Source of the DNA: Turnera subulata
Lineage: Eukaryota > Streptophyta > Magnoliopsida > Malpighiales > Passifloraceae
NCBI GenBank assembly: GCA_028386065.3
Contig: JAKUCV010002736.1
Coordinates: forward strand, 121,150 to 185,149
DNA length: 64,000 nucleotides
Direction: 5' to 3'
Below the pieces are notes generated by a model that saw nothing but the letters and a program-made list of their open reading frames with translations, was not told the DNA's origin and did not search any database. Position numbers and translations under genes: made by a program. Shown here one piece after another: positions 35,201 to 45,983 of this stretch. Each line of letters begins with the position of its first letter. The first letter of the stretch is position 1.

Positions 35201-35812
35201 CTTTACGGAAGGAAGTGCCGAAGTCCAGTTTGCTGGGATGAAGAAGGTCTTCGTTTGATCGTTGGTCCGGATTTGGTTAAGCAGACTGTTGACAAGATTC
35301 AGACAGTCAAGCAGAGTATGAGAGCAGCACAGGACCGACAGAAGAGCTATGCCGATAAGCACCGCCGGGAGATGGAGTACCAAGTGGAAGAACGAGTTTT
35401 CCTCCGAGTTGCACCTTGGAAGGGTGTAATCAGATTCGGGAAAAGAGGGAAGCTGAGTCCCAGGTACATTGGACCGTATGAGATAGTGGAAAGGATTGGA
35501 TCCCTGGCGTACAGATTATCTTTGCCAGAGGAGTTGTCACGGATTCATGATGTGTTCCATGTTTCCATGTTGAGGAGGTACAGATCAGACCCGAGCCATG
35601 TGGTTACTATAGTAGATGTTGAGGTCGCAGAGGATCTTACATATACGGAAATGCCAGAACAGATCCTTGCCCGAGAAGTCAGACAATTGAGGAACAGAGT
35701 TATTCCGATGGTAAAGGTTAAGTGGAGCAAGCACTCTGCGAATGAGTCCACATGGGAAGTTGAGGAGCATATGCGTTCCCAGTATCCGCACTTGTTCACA
35801 GCTTCGGAGTGA
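32261..35812 (+). CDS. Pol polyprotein of E3 (protease, RT, RNase H, integrase, chromodomain)
   Basis: 1183 open codons in frame with gag; the ATG at 32261 is only the first after the second TAG and not a natural start. Visible in order: aspartic protease [10 protein letters not shown] (about residue 70); reverse transcriptase with [35 protein letters not shown] and the catalytic [11 protein letters not shown] (about 405); RNase H (about 545-670); integrase zinc finger ending CITCQQVK and the core with [17 protein letters not shown] and NGQSERT (about 834, 895, 931), giving the D,D,E triad; and a C-terminal chromodomain-like region (about 1125-1180) with [20 protein letters not shown]. Chromodomains steer chromovirus integration to heterochromatin. 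Apparently intact; production requires readthrough of the upstream stops. Confidence 0.95.
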   Translation: MQASVASVPSGSGVGRGRGRGAVPARTQSDTNQSAAVPRAFVITVEEDPENADVIAGIFTVFGSTAYTLIDPGATHSFIAQSFAILHNCTGESLVCPMRVRLPAGIVVRLTHMCRDVSLSYDSEIFLARLVVMNMGGFDIILGMDWLSKYSAMVNCRTKEVLLTSEGGHKILLTGIGRAATTYSISANQDVGIQPLGPDALLTHAKGEEVQTPVLGDIMVVREFPDVFPEDLPGLPPDREVEYTIDLMPGVTPISMAPYRMAPTELQELKKQLDELLEKGFIRPSISPWGSPVLFVKKKDGSLRMCVDYRQLNKVTVKNKYPLPRIDDLFDQLQGATVFSKIDLRSGYHQVKIAEEDIPKTAFRTRYGHFEITVVPFGLTNAPTVFMCLMHLVLNEFLDKFVVVFIDDILIYSKNREEHEEHLRIVLQRLREKELYAKFSKCEFWLEEVAFLGHVVSGDGIKVDPAKVKAVLEWEPPKTVPEVRSFLGLAGYYRRFIEGFSLIASPMTKLLKKDQVFVWSDACQKSFDELKKKLTTAPVLTVPKPGVEYVLFCDVSGLGLGAVLMQEGRVIVYASRQLRPHEKNYPTHDLEMAAVILALKIWRHYLFGERCRIFTDHKSLKYIMTQKELNLRQRRWIELLNDYDCTIEYHPGKANVVADALSLRQPEDASTTYSMSSLIELRKMGVDLSVDETGALLTHIEVKSNLRGWIVELQDGDPDLIKLKEAVRSGKEDKFHIAEDGALMLGKRLCVPSVGDLRSQILEEGHMTPYAMHPRSTKMYQDLRSHFWWPRMKKDVAEYVAKCITCQQVKAEHQAPVGKMRSLSVPEWKWEMITMDFVVGLPLTRRQHDAIWVIVDRLTKSAHFLPIRQTDTLDKLAKQYVAEIVRLHGIPKSIVSDRDPRFTSRFWKSLQTALGTKLSFSTAFHPQTNGQSERTIQTLEDMLRACALNFSGSWDQYLPLAEFAYNNSYHSSIGMPPFEALYGRKCRSPVCWDEEGLRLIVGPDLVKQTVDKIQTVKQSMRAAQDRQKSYADKHRREMEYQVEERVFLRVAPWKGVIRFGKRGKLSPRYIGPYEIVERIGSLAYRLSLPEELSRIHDVFHVSMLRRYRSDPSHVVTIVDVEVAEDLTYTEMPEQILAREVRQLRNRVIPMVKVKWSKHSANESTWEVEEHMRSQYPHLFTASE

Positions 35813-35847
35813 ATTTCGAGGACGAAATTCTTTTAAGGTGGGTAGGC
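35811..35847 (+). promoter_or_regulatory. Pre-PPT hairpin and polypurine tract of E3
   Basis: A perfect 8-bp stem GAATTTCG/CGAAATTC with loop agga (35811-35830) overlaps the last two bases of the pol stop codon. It is followed by ttttaaggtgggtaggc, the plus-strand primer region, up to the 3' LTR. The same hairpin with a different loop occurs in E4 (44912-44931). Confidence 0.85.
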
Positions 35848-38676
35848 TGTAACAACCCAGGTAAAAATTTCATTTTTACCGGGACTGTTTAGGTTAATGT
35901 ACAGTAATTTACCAATGATTTTTAATCTTGGGTAATTAAATTATGGTAAATTGAATATTGGATTCCAAAACCGAGCCTTGTCCCACGCTTGGGATTTTTC
36001 TGCAGATTTTACGGACCAAAGTTAGGATTTTTCCGGGTCCGGGAATCTTCGGAAAAAGTCGGGATTATTCTCGAATTATCGGACCAGAAATAAGATAAGT
36101 GGGTATACCGGATATTTTCTAGTCCAGGTGGGTCACACTTCACATGCAGCATAGTAACTGCATAATTGCAGTTCAATTATTCAGCCGCCAACTCCTATTA
36201 AGCTTGTGACTTATCAATAATTTTGCTGTCTATATAACTATTTTTCTTCTGCCTTCCTAGTGCACTTCATCACCTTCACCATCAGCATCTTCTCTTCCTT
36301 CCCTGCGAAAACAAAAACAACAAAAACCCATTTCCTACAAAATCGTTTGAACCAGAAAAGAAAGAAAAAAAAAAATACAACACGCCACCACCTAAGCTGC
36401 GTCGTTTTGACCAGCAACCCCACCTTCCCTTCTCTTCTTCTTCTTCTTCACGGCAGCACCACTACCGAAGCCACCACACCAACACCTCTCCTCTCTCCTT
36501 CCTTTTTCCTTCTCTTTTCCCTCCTCCACCCCGAGTTGTCGCCTTCGCCTTGCCGCCGAGGAGCCGTCACCGAGCCTGCAGATCCAACGCCGAGGAGCTC
36601 ACGTCTTTCCCCTCGTCGCGACATGCCGCCGCCGTGTTGTTTCCACCTGCAGCTCGTCGCCCAGCGTTCCGCCGTGTAGCCGCCGCCTCGTTGCTCGCCC
36701 GTCCGACGCGCCGTCATCTGCAACCCATCAAGGTGAGCAACCCGTGGGTGTTGTGACGGGTCCGACCCGGATAGAGGGCCGCGGGTCGGGTGACCCCAAG
36801 GTAAATGGGTTTCGATTATGGGTTGGTGTTATGTTGGGCTTGGGCTGAGTTTCGATGGGCTTGGGCTGTGCGCTTATGTTGGGTATTGGGCTGGGAAGTG
36901 GCTGGGCTGATGGTATGTGGGCTGAACAGTACCATTTGGCCCAGTCAGTTTTAAAAAAGAGAGAGATAGAAAGGAAATAAAATCTGGAAAAAAAAATATA
37001 TATGAAGAAGAGGAAAATTAATTTTGGAAAAATATTATATGGAATTAAATAGAGGGAAAATATAATTGTGGAATTAATGGGGAAATATAAATTTAGGGGA
37101 AGTATGTGGTATATGGAAAATAATTTTGGGAACATATATAAGGTAAGTAATAATTTGTAGAAATAGTATTTTGGAAAGTACATACTTAAGAAATAATTAT
37201 GGAAAGGGTATTATCAAAGTATAATACCGGTATAGTACCCGGGTATAGGAAAAAGTATAGAAGGGTATTTTTGACACTTGAAATAAATGGTGGATGATGA
37301 TAATAATGGAAATCAATCCGGGAGAGTAACCGAGCCGAGTTTATATTTAATTTACGGTATACAGTATTAGCATGGCATTTGCATACCATCTTATGTGTGC
37401 ATATTATTTGATTGACTTAGGAGTTGATAACGAGCAATTTCCTGAGGAACCGGACTTGGAACTTGCTGGACAATTCCATAATTGATATCGGCTAAGGTGA
37501 GGATGGATAACCCTTGTTATGTTGCCTGTAATACTTTGTGTGCTTTGTTGTTCGATTGAACTGCTGAATTGTTGATTGTTTGCTGATTGACTGTTGTGGT
37601 TATTATTGTTGCTTTTGGACTATGATATTGATTCTGTGGATATTATGCTGAGATTGATGTTGAACTATTGACTGTGGAAATTGTGGAAAAGAATTTGGAA
37701 TTGGAATTGGAAATGATTGAGATGTTGGTAAAATTGTCATGTGGAAGTAGTGGTACGACCCGATGGTTTGATAATTAATTTTGGGATACTATGGTCGGTT
37801 ACTTGGTTTGATTGGCCCGTCATGGGACACCAATCCCATATGGTTTATGGGTCACCGAGCCTATACGGCTTATAGGCGCCACCGAGCCTATACGGCTTAT
37901 AGGCGTCTCCGAGTCTATACGGCTTATAGACCAACCGTACTGCAGCGGACTCCAACCCCATATGGCTTATGCCAGTGGCTCGGATATGCCGAATATCCGC
38001 GGTGGCTCGGATATGCCGAATATTTGGTTGATCTGATATGTGGATTGGTTCTTGACCTAGTATCCAGAATTAATTGATTACCAGGTACGACCCTAGCTTG
38101 TCCAGTGACGGGGGCCCGGAAGATAAAATTGGTATTAATAATTAAGCATTCTTTTGGCCTTGGCTTAGTTGTTGAGATATGTTGTTGCTTGTCTGTGATT
38201 GCTTTTAAGTATTACGGTTGCTTGCATATCACTGTTTATCCTTCGTCGGTGAGCACTTTGGACTCACCCCTCGCCTGCGGGGTTTCATCCCGTAGGTTAA
38301 GTTGTTTCCGTAGTTCAGGTATGATGTTCGGTGGCTGCTGCTTTCTTCTCCACCTGACTCCGGATCCATACCTCCGTTGCATGTGCATAAGTCTTCCGCT
38401 GCTATTCTATTACTTATGATGCTGTACTACAATTCCACTGCTGTGTGATATATATTGCTGTACTGCTGATTTCCTGTGATATGTATATTACTGATACTAT
38501 CTGCTGCTGCTGAGAGCACTGTGTATGGATTAAATAATGGTCTCCGAGTGTGGGTGACAGTTGTATTGATAGTTGCTATTGTTTAGTATTTGCACGTTGT
38601 ACTCTCTGCTCTATCATTATGAATAGTTTCGGCACGTGTTTACTGTGTTACGGTAAATACGGGTCGGGACGCTTCA
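35848..38676 (+). repeat. 3' LTR of E3
   Basis: 2829 bp, TGTAACAACCC...CTTCA, matching the 5' LTR with few differences except at 37825-37971. It preserves the empty site of the CACTA insertion. TATA box at 36231. Right-hand target duplication TGTAT follows. Confidence 0.95.
37825..37971 (+). other. 147-bp segment that is the same-direction complement of the 5' LTR
   Basis: Read left to right, every base pairs with the base at the position 12352 bp upstream: 25473 cctgtggttagggtatac against 37825 ggacaccaatcccatatg, and so on to 25619/37971. I compared all 147 positions: 145 are exact complements. The exceptions are 25552/37904 and 25593/37945; undone, they would be ordinary transitions. Flanks are normal LTR homology (cccgtcatg before, ccagtggctcgg after). 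It is not a reverse complement, so a simple inversion does not explain it. The 5' LTR version is the native one, because its GGATAT/ATATCC hairpins continue outside the segment in both LTRs. Confidence 0.97.
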
Positions 38677-39668
38677 TGTATATAATTCGTTTCCAAATTA
38701 TACATTTTTATCAATTTTTTCTATTTTTTCATATAGATCTGAAAAATAAATAAAAATTATTAAAATATAAATTAGAATACAAATAAGAAAAATAAATAAA
38801 ATAAACTATTTAATAATAATATAAATAATAACTAATTTTTTAAACTTAAACATGCATTGTTGGCCCCTAAAACAAAAAACATATTAAACAACCGAAGAAA
38901 AAGTTCAAAAAAAAAAACTAATAAAAAATAAAAAATATAAGAGAGTAATTTTTAAAACATAGATGAGTAAATGAATAAAAAATATTATCATAAAAAATTA
39001 AAATAGAAAAATATAATATAGTTTAGAAAAATAAATTCTAACCTAATAAATAATAATATAAAAAATAATTAGTTTTGCAAAGTTAAACGTGGATCATTGA
39101 GCCAAAAAACAACAAAAATATTAAACAACAGAAGTAAAAATCAAAAGTATTAATGAAGGATAACAAAAAGTATAAAAAACTTAAAGAGAATAATTTTAAA
39201 GAAATATAAATCAGGAAAATAAATAAAAAAATATTATTATGCAGAAAAAAATTAAATTAGAAAATAGAATATAAATAAGGAAAATAAATAAAATAAATTG
39301 TTTAATAATCATATAAATCATACTTAATTTTTTATATTTAAACATATATCAGTGAGTCTCAAAACAAAGAAATATATTAAACGATAAAAAAATCTAAAAT
39401 AATTAATTAATAATAAACAAAAAATAAAAAAATAAGAGGGTAATTTATAAAAATAAAAATAAGGAAAAAAATAAAAAAATATTATTACGAAGAGAGAACA
39501 TTAAAATAGAAAATGAAGAAAAATTAGAAATGAAATAAAATAAAATACTAAATAGTAATATAAATAATAATAAATTTTGTAAATTTATACCTGCATCAAT
39601 AATTGATCGGGCCTACACAATTGACCCCTAAAACAAAACATATTAAACATATAATAAAAAATTGTAAG
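38677..39668. repeat. AT-rich tandem array (about 240-bp units), left part
   Basis: Degenerate units are marked by a recurring phrase (taaacatg...ttggccc...aaaacaaa...atattaaac) near 38845, 39080, 39335 and 39570. Between the phrases are long A/T runs. It continues on the far side of E4 at 47868. No genes. Confidence 0.7.
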
Positions 39669-39992
39669 TGTAACAGCCCGGATAAAAATTTGGATTTTTA
39701 CCGGGACTATGAAAGTCTTTTTACAGTAATTTACCGAAAAATTAATCTTGGGTAGTTAATTCAAGGTAAATCGGGCATCGTTTTGCGAAATCGAGGGTTT
39801 TCCCGCGCTCGGGATTCTTCCGTGGATTTTTCGGACCTGAGTTAGTATTTTTCGGGTCCCGGAATCTTCGGAAAATCACACCGGAAAATAACTAAGGGGG
39901 TATCAGTTATTTTCTGGTCCGGACCGGACTCGCTTCATAATGCAGACAAGCTGCATTATTGAATGATCACACGTTGTACAGTATTTCACGGT

Positions 39993-40000
39993 TTATAAAA
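39993..40000 (+). promoter_or_regulatory. TATA box of E4 LTR
   Basis: TTATAAAA just before the GA-rich block; repeated at 45262-45269 in the 3' LTR. Confidence 0.55.
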
Positions 40001-40569
40001 GAAGAAGAAAGCAGGAGAAGAAAGGAAGAGGAGAGGAAGAAAGGAGAGGGAAAAAAAAAGAGAGAAAAAGAAAAAAAAAAAGAAAAAGAAAAGAAGAGAA
40101 AAAAAAAGAGAGAAGAAAAGAAAAAAAAAAAGAAAATCGGAAGAAGAAAAACAGAGAGGAAAAAGAGAAAAAAAAAAGAAAGAAAAAAAAAGAAAGAAAA
40201 TGAAAGAAAAATAGAAATAAAATAGAAAAAAGAAAGAAAAAAAACCGGGTGTGAACAGTTCGTCACCCTCCTCTCCCTCGGGTTACTGTTCACGGGAAGA
40301 CGATCGGCGCCGTCGTTCGCTGCACCGCCGCCACCATCGAGCTCGCCGTGTCGACGCGACCTCAACCCCGTCGCCCCCGTCGTCTTCCGCCGCCTGACGG
40401 GCCGTGACGCGCCGTTGACCCGGCGGACGACCCGCGGATCCGTCTTCCTCCGCTCCTGCAACTGCTCCTGCCGTCGCCGCGCCTCCTTTTCGCCGCCCAT
40501 GGAATCGCCTCGATGTCGTCGACCCCGCGCTCGCTTCCTTCGTGTTGTCGTGCCGCCGTCGCCGTTCCT

Positions 40570-40579
40570 AAGGTAAGAA
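40570..40579 (+). other. Candidate splice donor in E4 leader
   Basis: AAG|GTAAGAA is a strong plant donor, conserved at 45855-45864 in the 3' LTR. As in E3 it follows a C-rich block and precedes the AT-rich zone and hairpins. An acceptor near the gag stub (42688) is not obvious. Confidence 0.4.
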
Positions 40580-41610
40580 TCCGACTCATCTGGGCGGGTC
40601 GCGGCCGGGTCGCGCCTCCCATGGGTGCTGGGTTGCAGGGTTGGGTTGTTTTATTTTTTAAAAAAAATATATATAAATATCTGTATATATATAATTAATC
40701 TGGTATTTAATTTAAAAAAAAATATATATTCACTTTGAGAAAAATATAGAAAGTATGATTTATGGTTTTAGGGAAAAATGTATGTATATATATACCTTGA
40801 TAATTATGTTTTGTTTTGAAAAAAATGTTATTATATATATTTAGGAAAAAGATAAATATTCTATATATATTTTCTGGAAATTATAAATACGTTATTATTT
40901 TTCTGGAAAATTATGGTAATTAACTTTGGAAAATATATATATGGTACACATGATTTATATTTCTAAAATATATAATTATTTTGATAATGTAATTGTTTGG
41001 AAAAGTATTTTATGTTTGGAAATATATATGTGTATTTATAAATTCGTATTTATTTTCAGAAAATAAGTTTATGTGATTATACTTTCTGGAAATGGAGTTT
41101 TCTAAAGATAATAATACTTGGAAATTATATTTTGTAAAGTATAATAATTTTTATAGAAATATTATGGAAAATATATACATATGTTATAATTTCCAGAAAA
41201 ATTATGGTAATTATTATTTTGGAAAAAGTATATTATTTTATGAAAATGTTTTGATTTAATAGTTTTGGAAATATATTTTTGTAACCCTATATGCATACGA
41301 TATATTTTCGGAAAAAGGGATAATTATGGTAAAAGATCTATTATTTCCTATACTTGGCCCTACCCAATAAAGCGTCATTACCGTAGTATCATATGGCTAA
41401 TACACGTAAATACACCCGTACAACAAAGCAACACATCCAAAATTATAGCCCGTCAAAGGGCTCCTCGGCCGAACCCTGGCCTGTAACAGAAGCCTCAACT
41501 CATTAGCCGGTTCCACTCCTACCTAAAGGAAGTTTACGTGCCTGTATTACTCGGTTATTGTGTTGATGATTATTGCACTATTGGATGTTGCATTTGTTGT
41601 GGTTTGGTTC

Positions 41611-41989
41611 GGGATGTTTATCCCAGTGTCCTAATTGTTTTTGGGATGTTTATCCCCGTGCTTTGAGTTTTGGATGTCTATTTCTGTGTCTTTTGGTATA
41701 AGTATTATGGAATAAATAATGAATTGTGATAAGGATGTCGATCCTCGGTTTGGATGGGATGTCTATCCTGGTATTTTGGTTAGGGATGTTGATCCCTGTG
41801 ATTTGATTTTGATGATGATAATATAATTGTCACGTGGTAAGTAGTGGTACGACTCGATGGTTTAAGACTGTTTTGTGGTGGCCATGACCTGGGTTACTTG
41901 TGATAAGCATGTCTATGCTTGGGATGTCTATCCCGTGATTATATTTGAGATGTCTATCCCTGGGTTCTTATTTTTGGGATGTCGATCCC
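41611..41989 (+). repeat. Array of 14-bp hairpins in E4 5' LTR
   Basis: About ten units with 5-bp arms and a 4-nt gtNN loop. GGGAT/ATCCC occurs at 41611, 41643, 41783, 41921 and 41976. AGGAT/ATCCT is at 41732 and AAGCAT/ATGCTT at 41905. Degenerate units are near 41672, 41756 and 41946. The AGGAT and AAGCAT variants show paired changes on both arms. Confidence 0.9.
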
Positions 41990-42574
41990 TGGGTTCTCTT
42001 GGATTTGGTCTGACACCCTAAATATGTTGATAACCAGGTCTGACCCCTAGCTTATCCGTGACGGGGCCCGGAAAGATAAAATTGGAAATTGGATTTTGTT
42101 TAAGTGTTTTGGTCTTGGAACAGTCTTGGGTCTTGTCTTTTAATTTGGCTGTTATGCTTGTTTTTGACCATGAGTAATTATAGTGTTGCATATTGATTGT
42201 CTATCCTTCGTCGGTGAGCACTTCGGACTCACCCCTCACCTGCGGGCTTTCATCCCGTAGGATGAGTTATTTGTGGTACAGGTTTGATGCATTCCAGACA
42301 GGCTACGGCGTTATCCCTTGGACAGGACTTGGATCCATAGTTTGCATCTATGTCGCATACAGTGTCTTTGTGAGTTATTAAGTCCTCCGCTGTGCATTAT
42401 ATTGCTATTGTTGGGCCATTGGGCCGGTTATGATGTTATTGTTGTTTTTATTTTGGGCTATTGAGCCCGAGTTTCTGTTGTATACACTGTATGCTGGGCT
42501 TGGTTTGGTTGGGTCGTCACAGTTCCGGCACGTGTTTACTGTGTACGATAAACAAGGGTCGGGGCGTTTCATTT

Positions 42575-42590
42575 TGGAAGCGGAGCGGGC
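42575..42590 (+). other. Primer binding site of E4
   Basis: TGGAAGCGGAGCGGGC just after the LTR, aligned with the E3 site TGGTAGCGGAGCAGGC. Confidence 0.65.
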
Positions 42591-42687
42591 GTTAGGTCTT
42601 GTTGGGCAGTCCTTGTGTGTTTGTTGTTCTTATTTGCATAGTTCGCTCCATCTGTTTATTATTTTATATCATTTTAGTTAGTGCATT

Positions 42688-42777
42688 ATGGATCCAGTCA
42701 AGGGACACCAGCTGTCGCAGAACATACACATAAGAGGTAATGATGCCATAAATAAGCAAAAATATAAATATTATTAA
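42688..42777 (+). pseudogene. Vestigial gag start in E4
   Basis: A 29-codon frame starting MDPVKGHQLSQN, matching the E3 gag start MDPVGGNQHAG in the same place after the primer site. It soon runs into AT-rich sequence and stops at TAA (42775). The rest of gag-pol has been replaced. This supports descent of E4 from an autonomous chromovirus. The start codon may be kept for translation or packaging. Confidence 0.7.
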
Positions 42778-42844
42778 TATTGCTAATATTAATATTACAA
42801 ACATTAAAATTACATTATATTATAAAGAAAATACATTCATCTTC

Positions 42845-43171
42845 TCGGTACAACGTTGACCCTGAAGCTGTTGGGGTCATTGTTGATGTTGACCGTGATG
42901 TTGTCGCTCCACGAGAACCACATGCCGCTTGCGTTGTTCTGGCCAGGAAGCTCGAACCGGTTTTCTTGGGGAACCGAAGTGGGATGAGACCGTGATCGTC
43001 TTCAGGCTGCCAATGGGTCTCCGTGAGAAGAACCATGTTGGGCTTGTACTGGTTCTTCAGGTCCCTCAGAGTACGCGAGAATTCCTGGGAACGCCTAGCG
43101 ACTCCTCTGCAGTTCCACACCAGTAGTCGGGCCTTTGGCCAAGTTGGAGGTAACCGAGTGACTCTGGGCAT
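42845..43171 (-). pseudogene. Captured LINE-type endonuclease fragment, antisense in E4
   Basis: From 43171 the minus strand reads MPRVTRLPPTWPKARLLVWN then CRGVARRSQEF...MVLLTETHW. The WNCRG and TETH words are those of the apurinic-type endonuclease (exo/endo/phosphatase fold) at the start of plant LINE ORF2. After about 80 residues the coding sense shifts frame and continues FELPGQNNASGMWFSWSDNI, also LINE-like, before a stop near 42843. It is a truncated, frameshifted piece opposite to the element's own transcription, with no RT domain. Identification is by motif only. Confidence 0.55.
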
Positions 43172-43181
43172 GCTTCGGCAG

Positions 43182-43394
43182 TCATCGAGAGCTGGTAATA
43201 GGTACCTTGCTCCAGGAAGTGGACTCTAGGTTGAACTCCTGAAGTCTTTCAGAGATGAAAAACATGACGGAATTGGCCGAGCCGTAGTAGGAGGTCCTCA
43301 GAGTGCCATGGTCCTCCAGGAAGAACGTCTCTTCCTTGGGAGTGACGAAGAACCTCGATGAGTAGAGTTCGTCGACGAAGACCAGACGGGGCAT
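43182..43394 (-). CDS. Unrecognised small ORF, antisense in E4
   Basis: 70 codons from MPRLVFVDELYSSRFFVTPK to ...WSKVPITSSR, ending just before the LINE-like fragment on the same strand. Composition is protein-like (many Phe, Tyr, Ser, Glu) rather than low-complexity. I do not recognise it. The frame is open upstream to 43583, but that part looks less natural. It may be part of the same captured transcript. Confidence 0.3.
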   Translation of the reverse strand: MPRLVFVDELYSSRFFVTPKEETFFLEDHGTLRTSYYGSANSVMFFISERLQEFNLESTSWSKVPITSSR

Positions 43395-44384
43395 TCGAGC
43401 TTGTTCGGTAGTTCCTCTGGACGCTCGTTGATCATGCTGTAGGCCAACCGATTTCTTCAGCCTAGGTTGGCACCCTCGACGAAGAAGACGGATGATGGAG
43501 CAGGCATTCTGACTTGGCGACTTTGTGTCTTTATTGAACGTGTTTGTGTTTACTTTTCTAAACGTGACAAAACTTGCTTTCAAATGCTTTTGATGATTTA
43601 CACCTCACCGCTCCGTCTTTTATACTCTTATGGGGAGCGTGATCACTGTTTTCGATCTTCAAGATTTTGCTTTTTGAAAATTTTGCCGTTGCCTCATTTA
43701 TTGCTTCGTTACTTTATATGTTTTTCGGGCTACAAATGCCAGTGTTTTTCAGCTCTTTTCCATCTCACGATTTTTTATCGCCTTGGCTACTTTGCTTTAT
43801 TCTTTTTATGACTCTTTCTTGCATCTTTTATCACATGCATCCGTGACCGTTGTGGCTAGAATGGTGGGACCATACCTCGAGTAGAGTGTATGTGCGACAA
43901 GCTTACACCTGTTCGGACATCATGGAGGGATACGAAACTTGGCAGACGTTATTGGCTCATGCGGAATTTGTGAACAAGTGGGTAACGTTTCTATCGAGGG
44001 ACACAGGACGCTCTCGTGATCATCACCTTGCGAGTTAACGGACGTCTTTTTCACGAGGAAAACCGACGTCACCGTTAGCTGTGCATGTTACGTTTCTCGG
44101 GATCAGGGATCATGAAAACATGTTTTGTTTTAACTTCTTTATGTTTTGGTTTTGTTAAACGAGTTTTATTTTTAATTTCTTTATTTTGGTTTTACTTCCT
44201 TTTATTGGTTCCGTTTTTAACATCTTTATGTTATGATTTTATTTTACCTTCTCGATGGTTTTGTTTTGCTTTAAATATTTTGTTTTTCTGTTTAACACAA
44301 GACTTTGTAACATAAGAGTTTTGTTTTAAAAAGAAAACTTATTTTATTTAATTCATAACAGTTTTACAACGGAGAAGAAGTACT

Positions 44385-44762
44385 CTATTGAGTTACATGC
44401 TTCTCTAAGTCTTTTACAAGCTTTTGGATGTTTTTGACGTGGGTAAAGAGTTCCGCGCATGCCAGTTCTATCTGCATCACCGCCGAGCTGATCTTCTTTA
44501 GTGAGACGTTCAGCTGCGTCAGTATCTGCAGTGGAGTGCTGGTTTCAGCAGTTGCCTTGCCCTTCCTATCCTCAGCTTTCTTGCTGGCACGTTTCTTCCG
44601 CCGTCTTCGAGAGACCACCATATGTTCTTTGAGACCGATGACGTTCGTCTTGAAGCGTTTCTTCGGAGGTTCTTCATCGGAGCTTGTCGGGAAAGCAGTA
44701 CCACCGATATAGCAGTTGTTCTCGGAGTCAAAGGTAGTTCGAGAACGGATTGGAGAGTCCAT
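44385..44762 (-). CDS. Unrecognised basic/coiled-coil small protein ORF, antisense in E4
   Basis: 125 codons from MDSPIRSRTTFDSENNCYIG to ...LVKDLEKHVTQ. Visible features: an acidic SSDEEPPKKRF segment, a strongly basic stretch (RRRRKKRASKKAEDRKGK, about residues 52-69) that could act as a nuclear or nucleic-acid-binding signal, and a C-terminal heptad-like helix (LNVSLKKISSAVMQIELACA). It has its own ATG and stop and lies near the right LTR on the opposite strand. It is not gag or pol. It may be a captured host or viral-type gene; function unknown. Confidence 0.4.
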   Translation of the reverse strand: MDSPIRSRTTFDSENNCYIGGTAFPTSSDEEPPKKRFKTNVIGLKEHMVVSRRRRKKRASKKAEDRKGKATAETSTPLQILTQLNVSLKKISSAVMQIELACAELFTHVKNIQKLVKDLEKHVTQ

Positions 44763-44911
44763 GGTTGTGTGTGAGTTTGCAAGTCATGAGGTTCGATTCT
44801 TATAGAGGATGAGATGTCGCTTAAGGGTATAAGCGGTATCTCGCGTTGAGTTTGGACACCTGGCAGAGAGTGCCAGAAGCTTATCGTGGTAGGACCCACG
44901 GATAAGATAAG

Positions 44912-44949
44912 GAATTTCGGGGACGAAATTCTTTTTAAGGTGGGTAGAC
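44912..44949 (+). promoter_or_regulatory. Pre-PPT hairpin and polypurine tract of E4
   Basis: Stem GAATTTCG/CGAAATTC with loop ggga (44912-44931), then tttttaaggtgggtagac up to the LTR. Same stem as E3 with one loop change. Confidence 0.85.
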
Positions 44950-45946
44950 TGTAACAGCCCGGGTAAAAATTTGGATTTTTACCGGGACTGTGAAAGTCTT
45001 TTTATAGTGATTTACCGAAAGAATTAATCTTGGGTAATTAATTCAAGGTAAATCGAGCGTCGTTTTGTGAAACCGAGGGTTTTCCCGCGCTCGGGATTCT
45101 TCCGTGGATTTTTCGGACCTGAGTTAGTATTTTTCGGGTCCCAGAATCTTCAGAAAATAACTAAGGGGGTATCAGTTATTTTCTGGTTCGGACCGGACTC
45201 GCTTCATAATGCAGACAAGCTGCATTATTGAATGATCACACGTTGTACAGTATTTCACGGTTTATAAAAGAAGAAGAAAGCAGGAGAAGAAAGGAAGAGG
45301 AGAGGAAGAAAGGAGAGGGAAAAAAAGAGAGGAAAAGAAAAAAAAAGAGAAAGAAAAGAAGAGAGAAAAAAAAAAGAGAAGAAAAGAAAAAAAAAAAAAA
45401 GAATATCGGAAGAAGAAAAACAGAGAGGAAAAAAAGAAAAAAAAGAAAGAAAAAAATAGAAACAGAAAAAAAAGAAAGAAAATGAAAGAAAAATAAAAAG
45501 AAAATAGAAAAAAGAAAGAAAAAAAAAACCCAGGAGTGAACAGTTCGTCATCCTCCTCTCCCTCGGGTTACTGTTCACGGGAAGACGTTCGGCGCCGCCG
45601 TTCGCTGCACCGCCGCCACCATCGAGCTCGCCGTGTCGACGCGACCTCAACCACGTCGCCCCCGTCGTCTTCCGCCGCCTGACGGGCCGTGTCTCGCCGT
45701 TGACCCGGCGGACGACCCGCAGATCCGTCTTCCTCCGCTCCTGCAACTGCTCCTGCCGTCGCCGCGCCTCCTTTTCGCCGCCCATGGAGTCGCCTCGATG
45801 TCGTCGACCCCGCGCTCACTTCCTTCGCGTTGTCGCGCAGCCGCCGCCGTTCCTAAGGTAAGAATCCGACTCATCTGGGCGGGTCGGGCCGGGTCGCGCC
45901 TCCCATGGGTACTGGGTTGCCGGGTTGGGTTGTTTTATTTTTTAAA

Positions 45947-45983
<37 letters not shown>

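Larger units (their letters stand above)
23498..38676 (+). mobile_element. Ty3/gypsy chromovirus E3 (Tekay/Del type), nearly complete
   Basis: LTRs 23498-31061 and 35848-38676 (TGTAACA...CTTCA) are flanked by perfect TGTAT duplications (23493-23497, 38677-38681). Without the nested CACTA element the 5' LTR is about 2827 bp, against 2829 bp for the 3' LTR. The internal order is primer site, gag with CCHC knuckle, protease, RT, RNase H, integrase and a C-terminal chromodomain-like region, which is the plant chromovirus order. Two in-frame TAG codons interrupt gag; pol is open for 1183 codons. The two LTRs are very similar by eye, so the insertion is fairly young, except for the remarkable 147-bp segment at 37825-37971. 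Confidence 0.95.
39669..42571 (+). repeat. 5' LTR of E4
   Basis: 2903 bp. Contains a TATA box, a GA-rich block (about 40000-40240), a GC-rich block with a strong splice donor (40573), a long AT-rich zone and a hairpin array (41611-41989). Closely matches 44950-47862. Confidence 0.94.

Noticed and set aside
32458..35799. Several minus-strand open frames over E3 pol
   Set aside because: They are shadows of an intact gag-pol reading frame with recognised motifs.
37825..37971. Simple inversion or a different hairpin family in the E3 3' LTR
   Set aside because: The reverse complement of 25473-25619 does not match, since loops would read tcggc. The plain complement matches at 145 of 147 bases, so neither inversion nor independent origin explains it.
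39959..40225. Lys/Glu-rich open frame in the E4 LTR (also at 45228)
   Set aside because: It is a translated GA-rich low-complexity block in a leader, with no protein family likeness and different lengths in the two LTRs.
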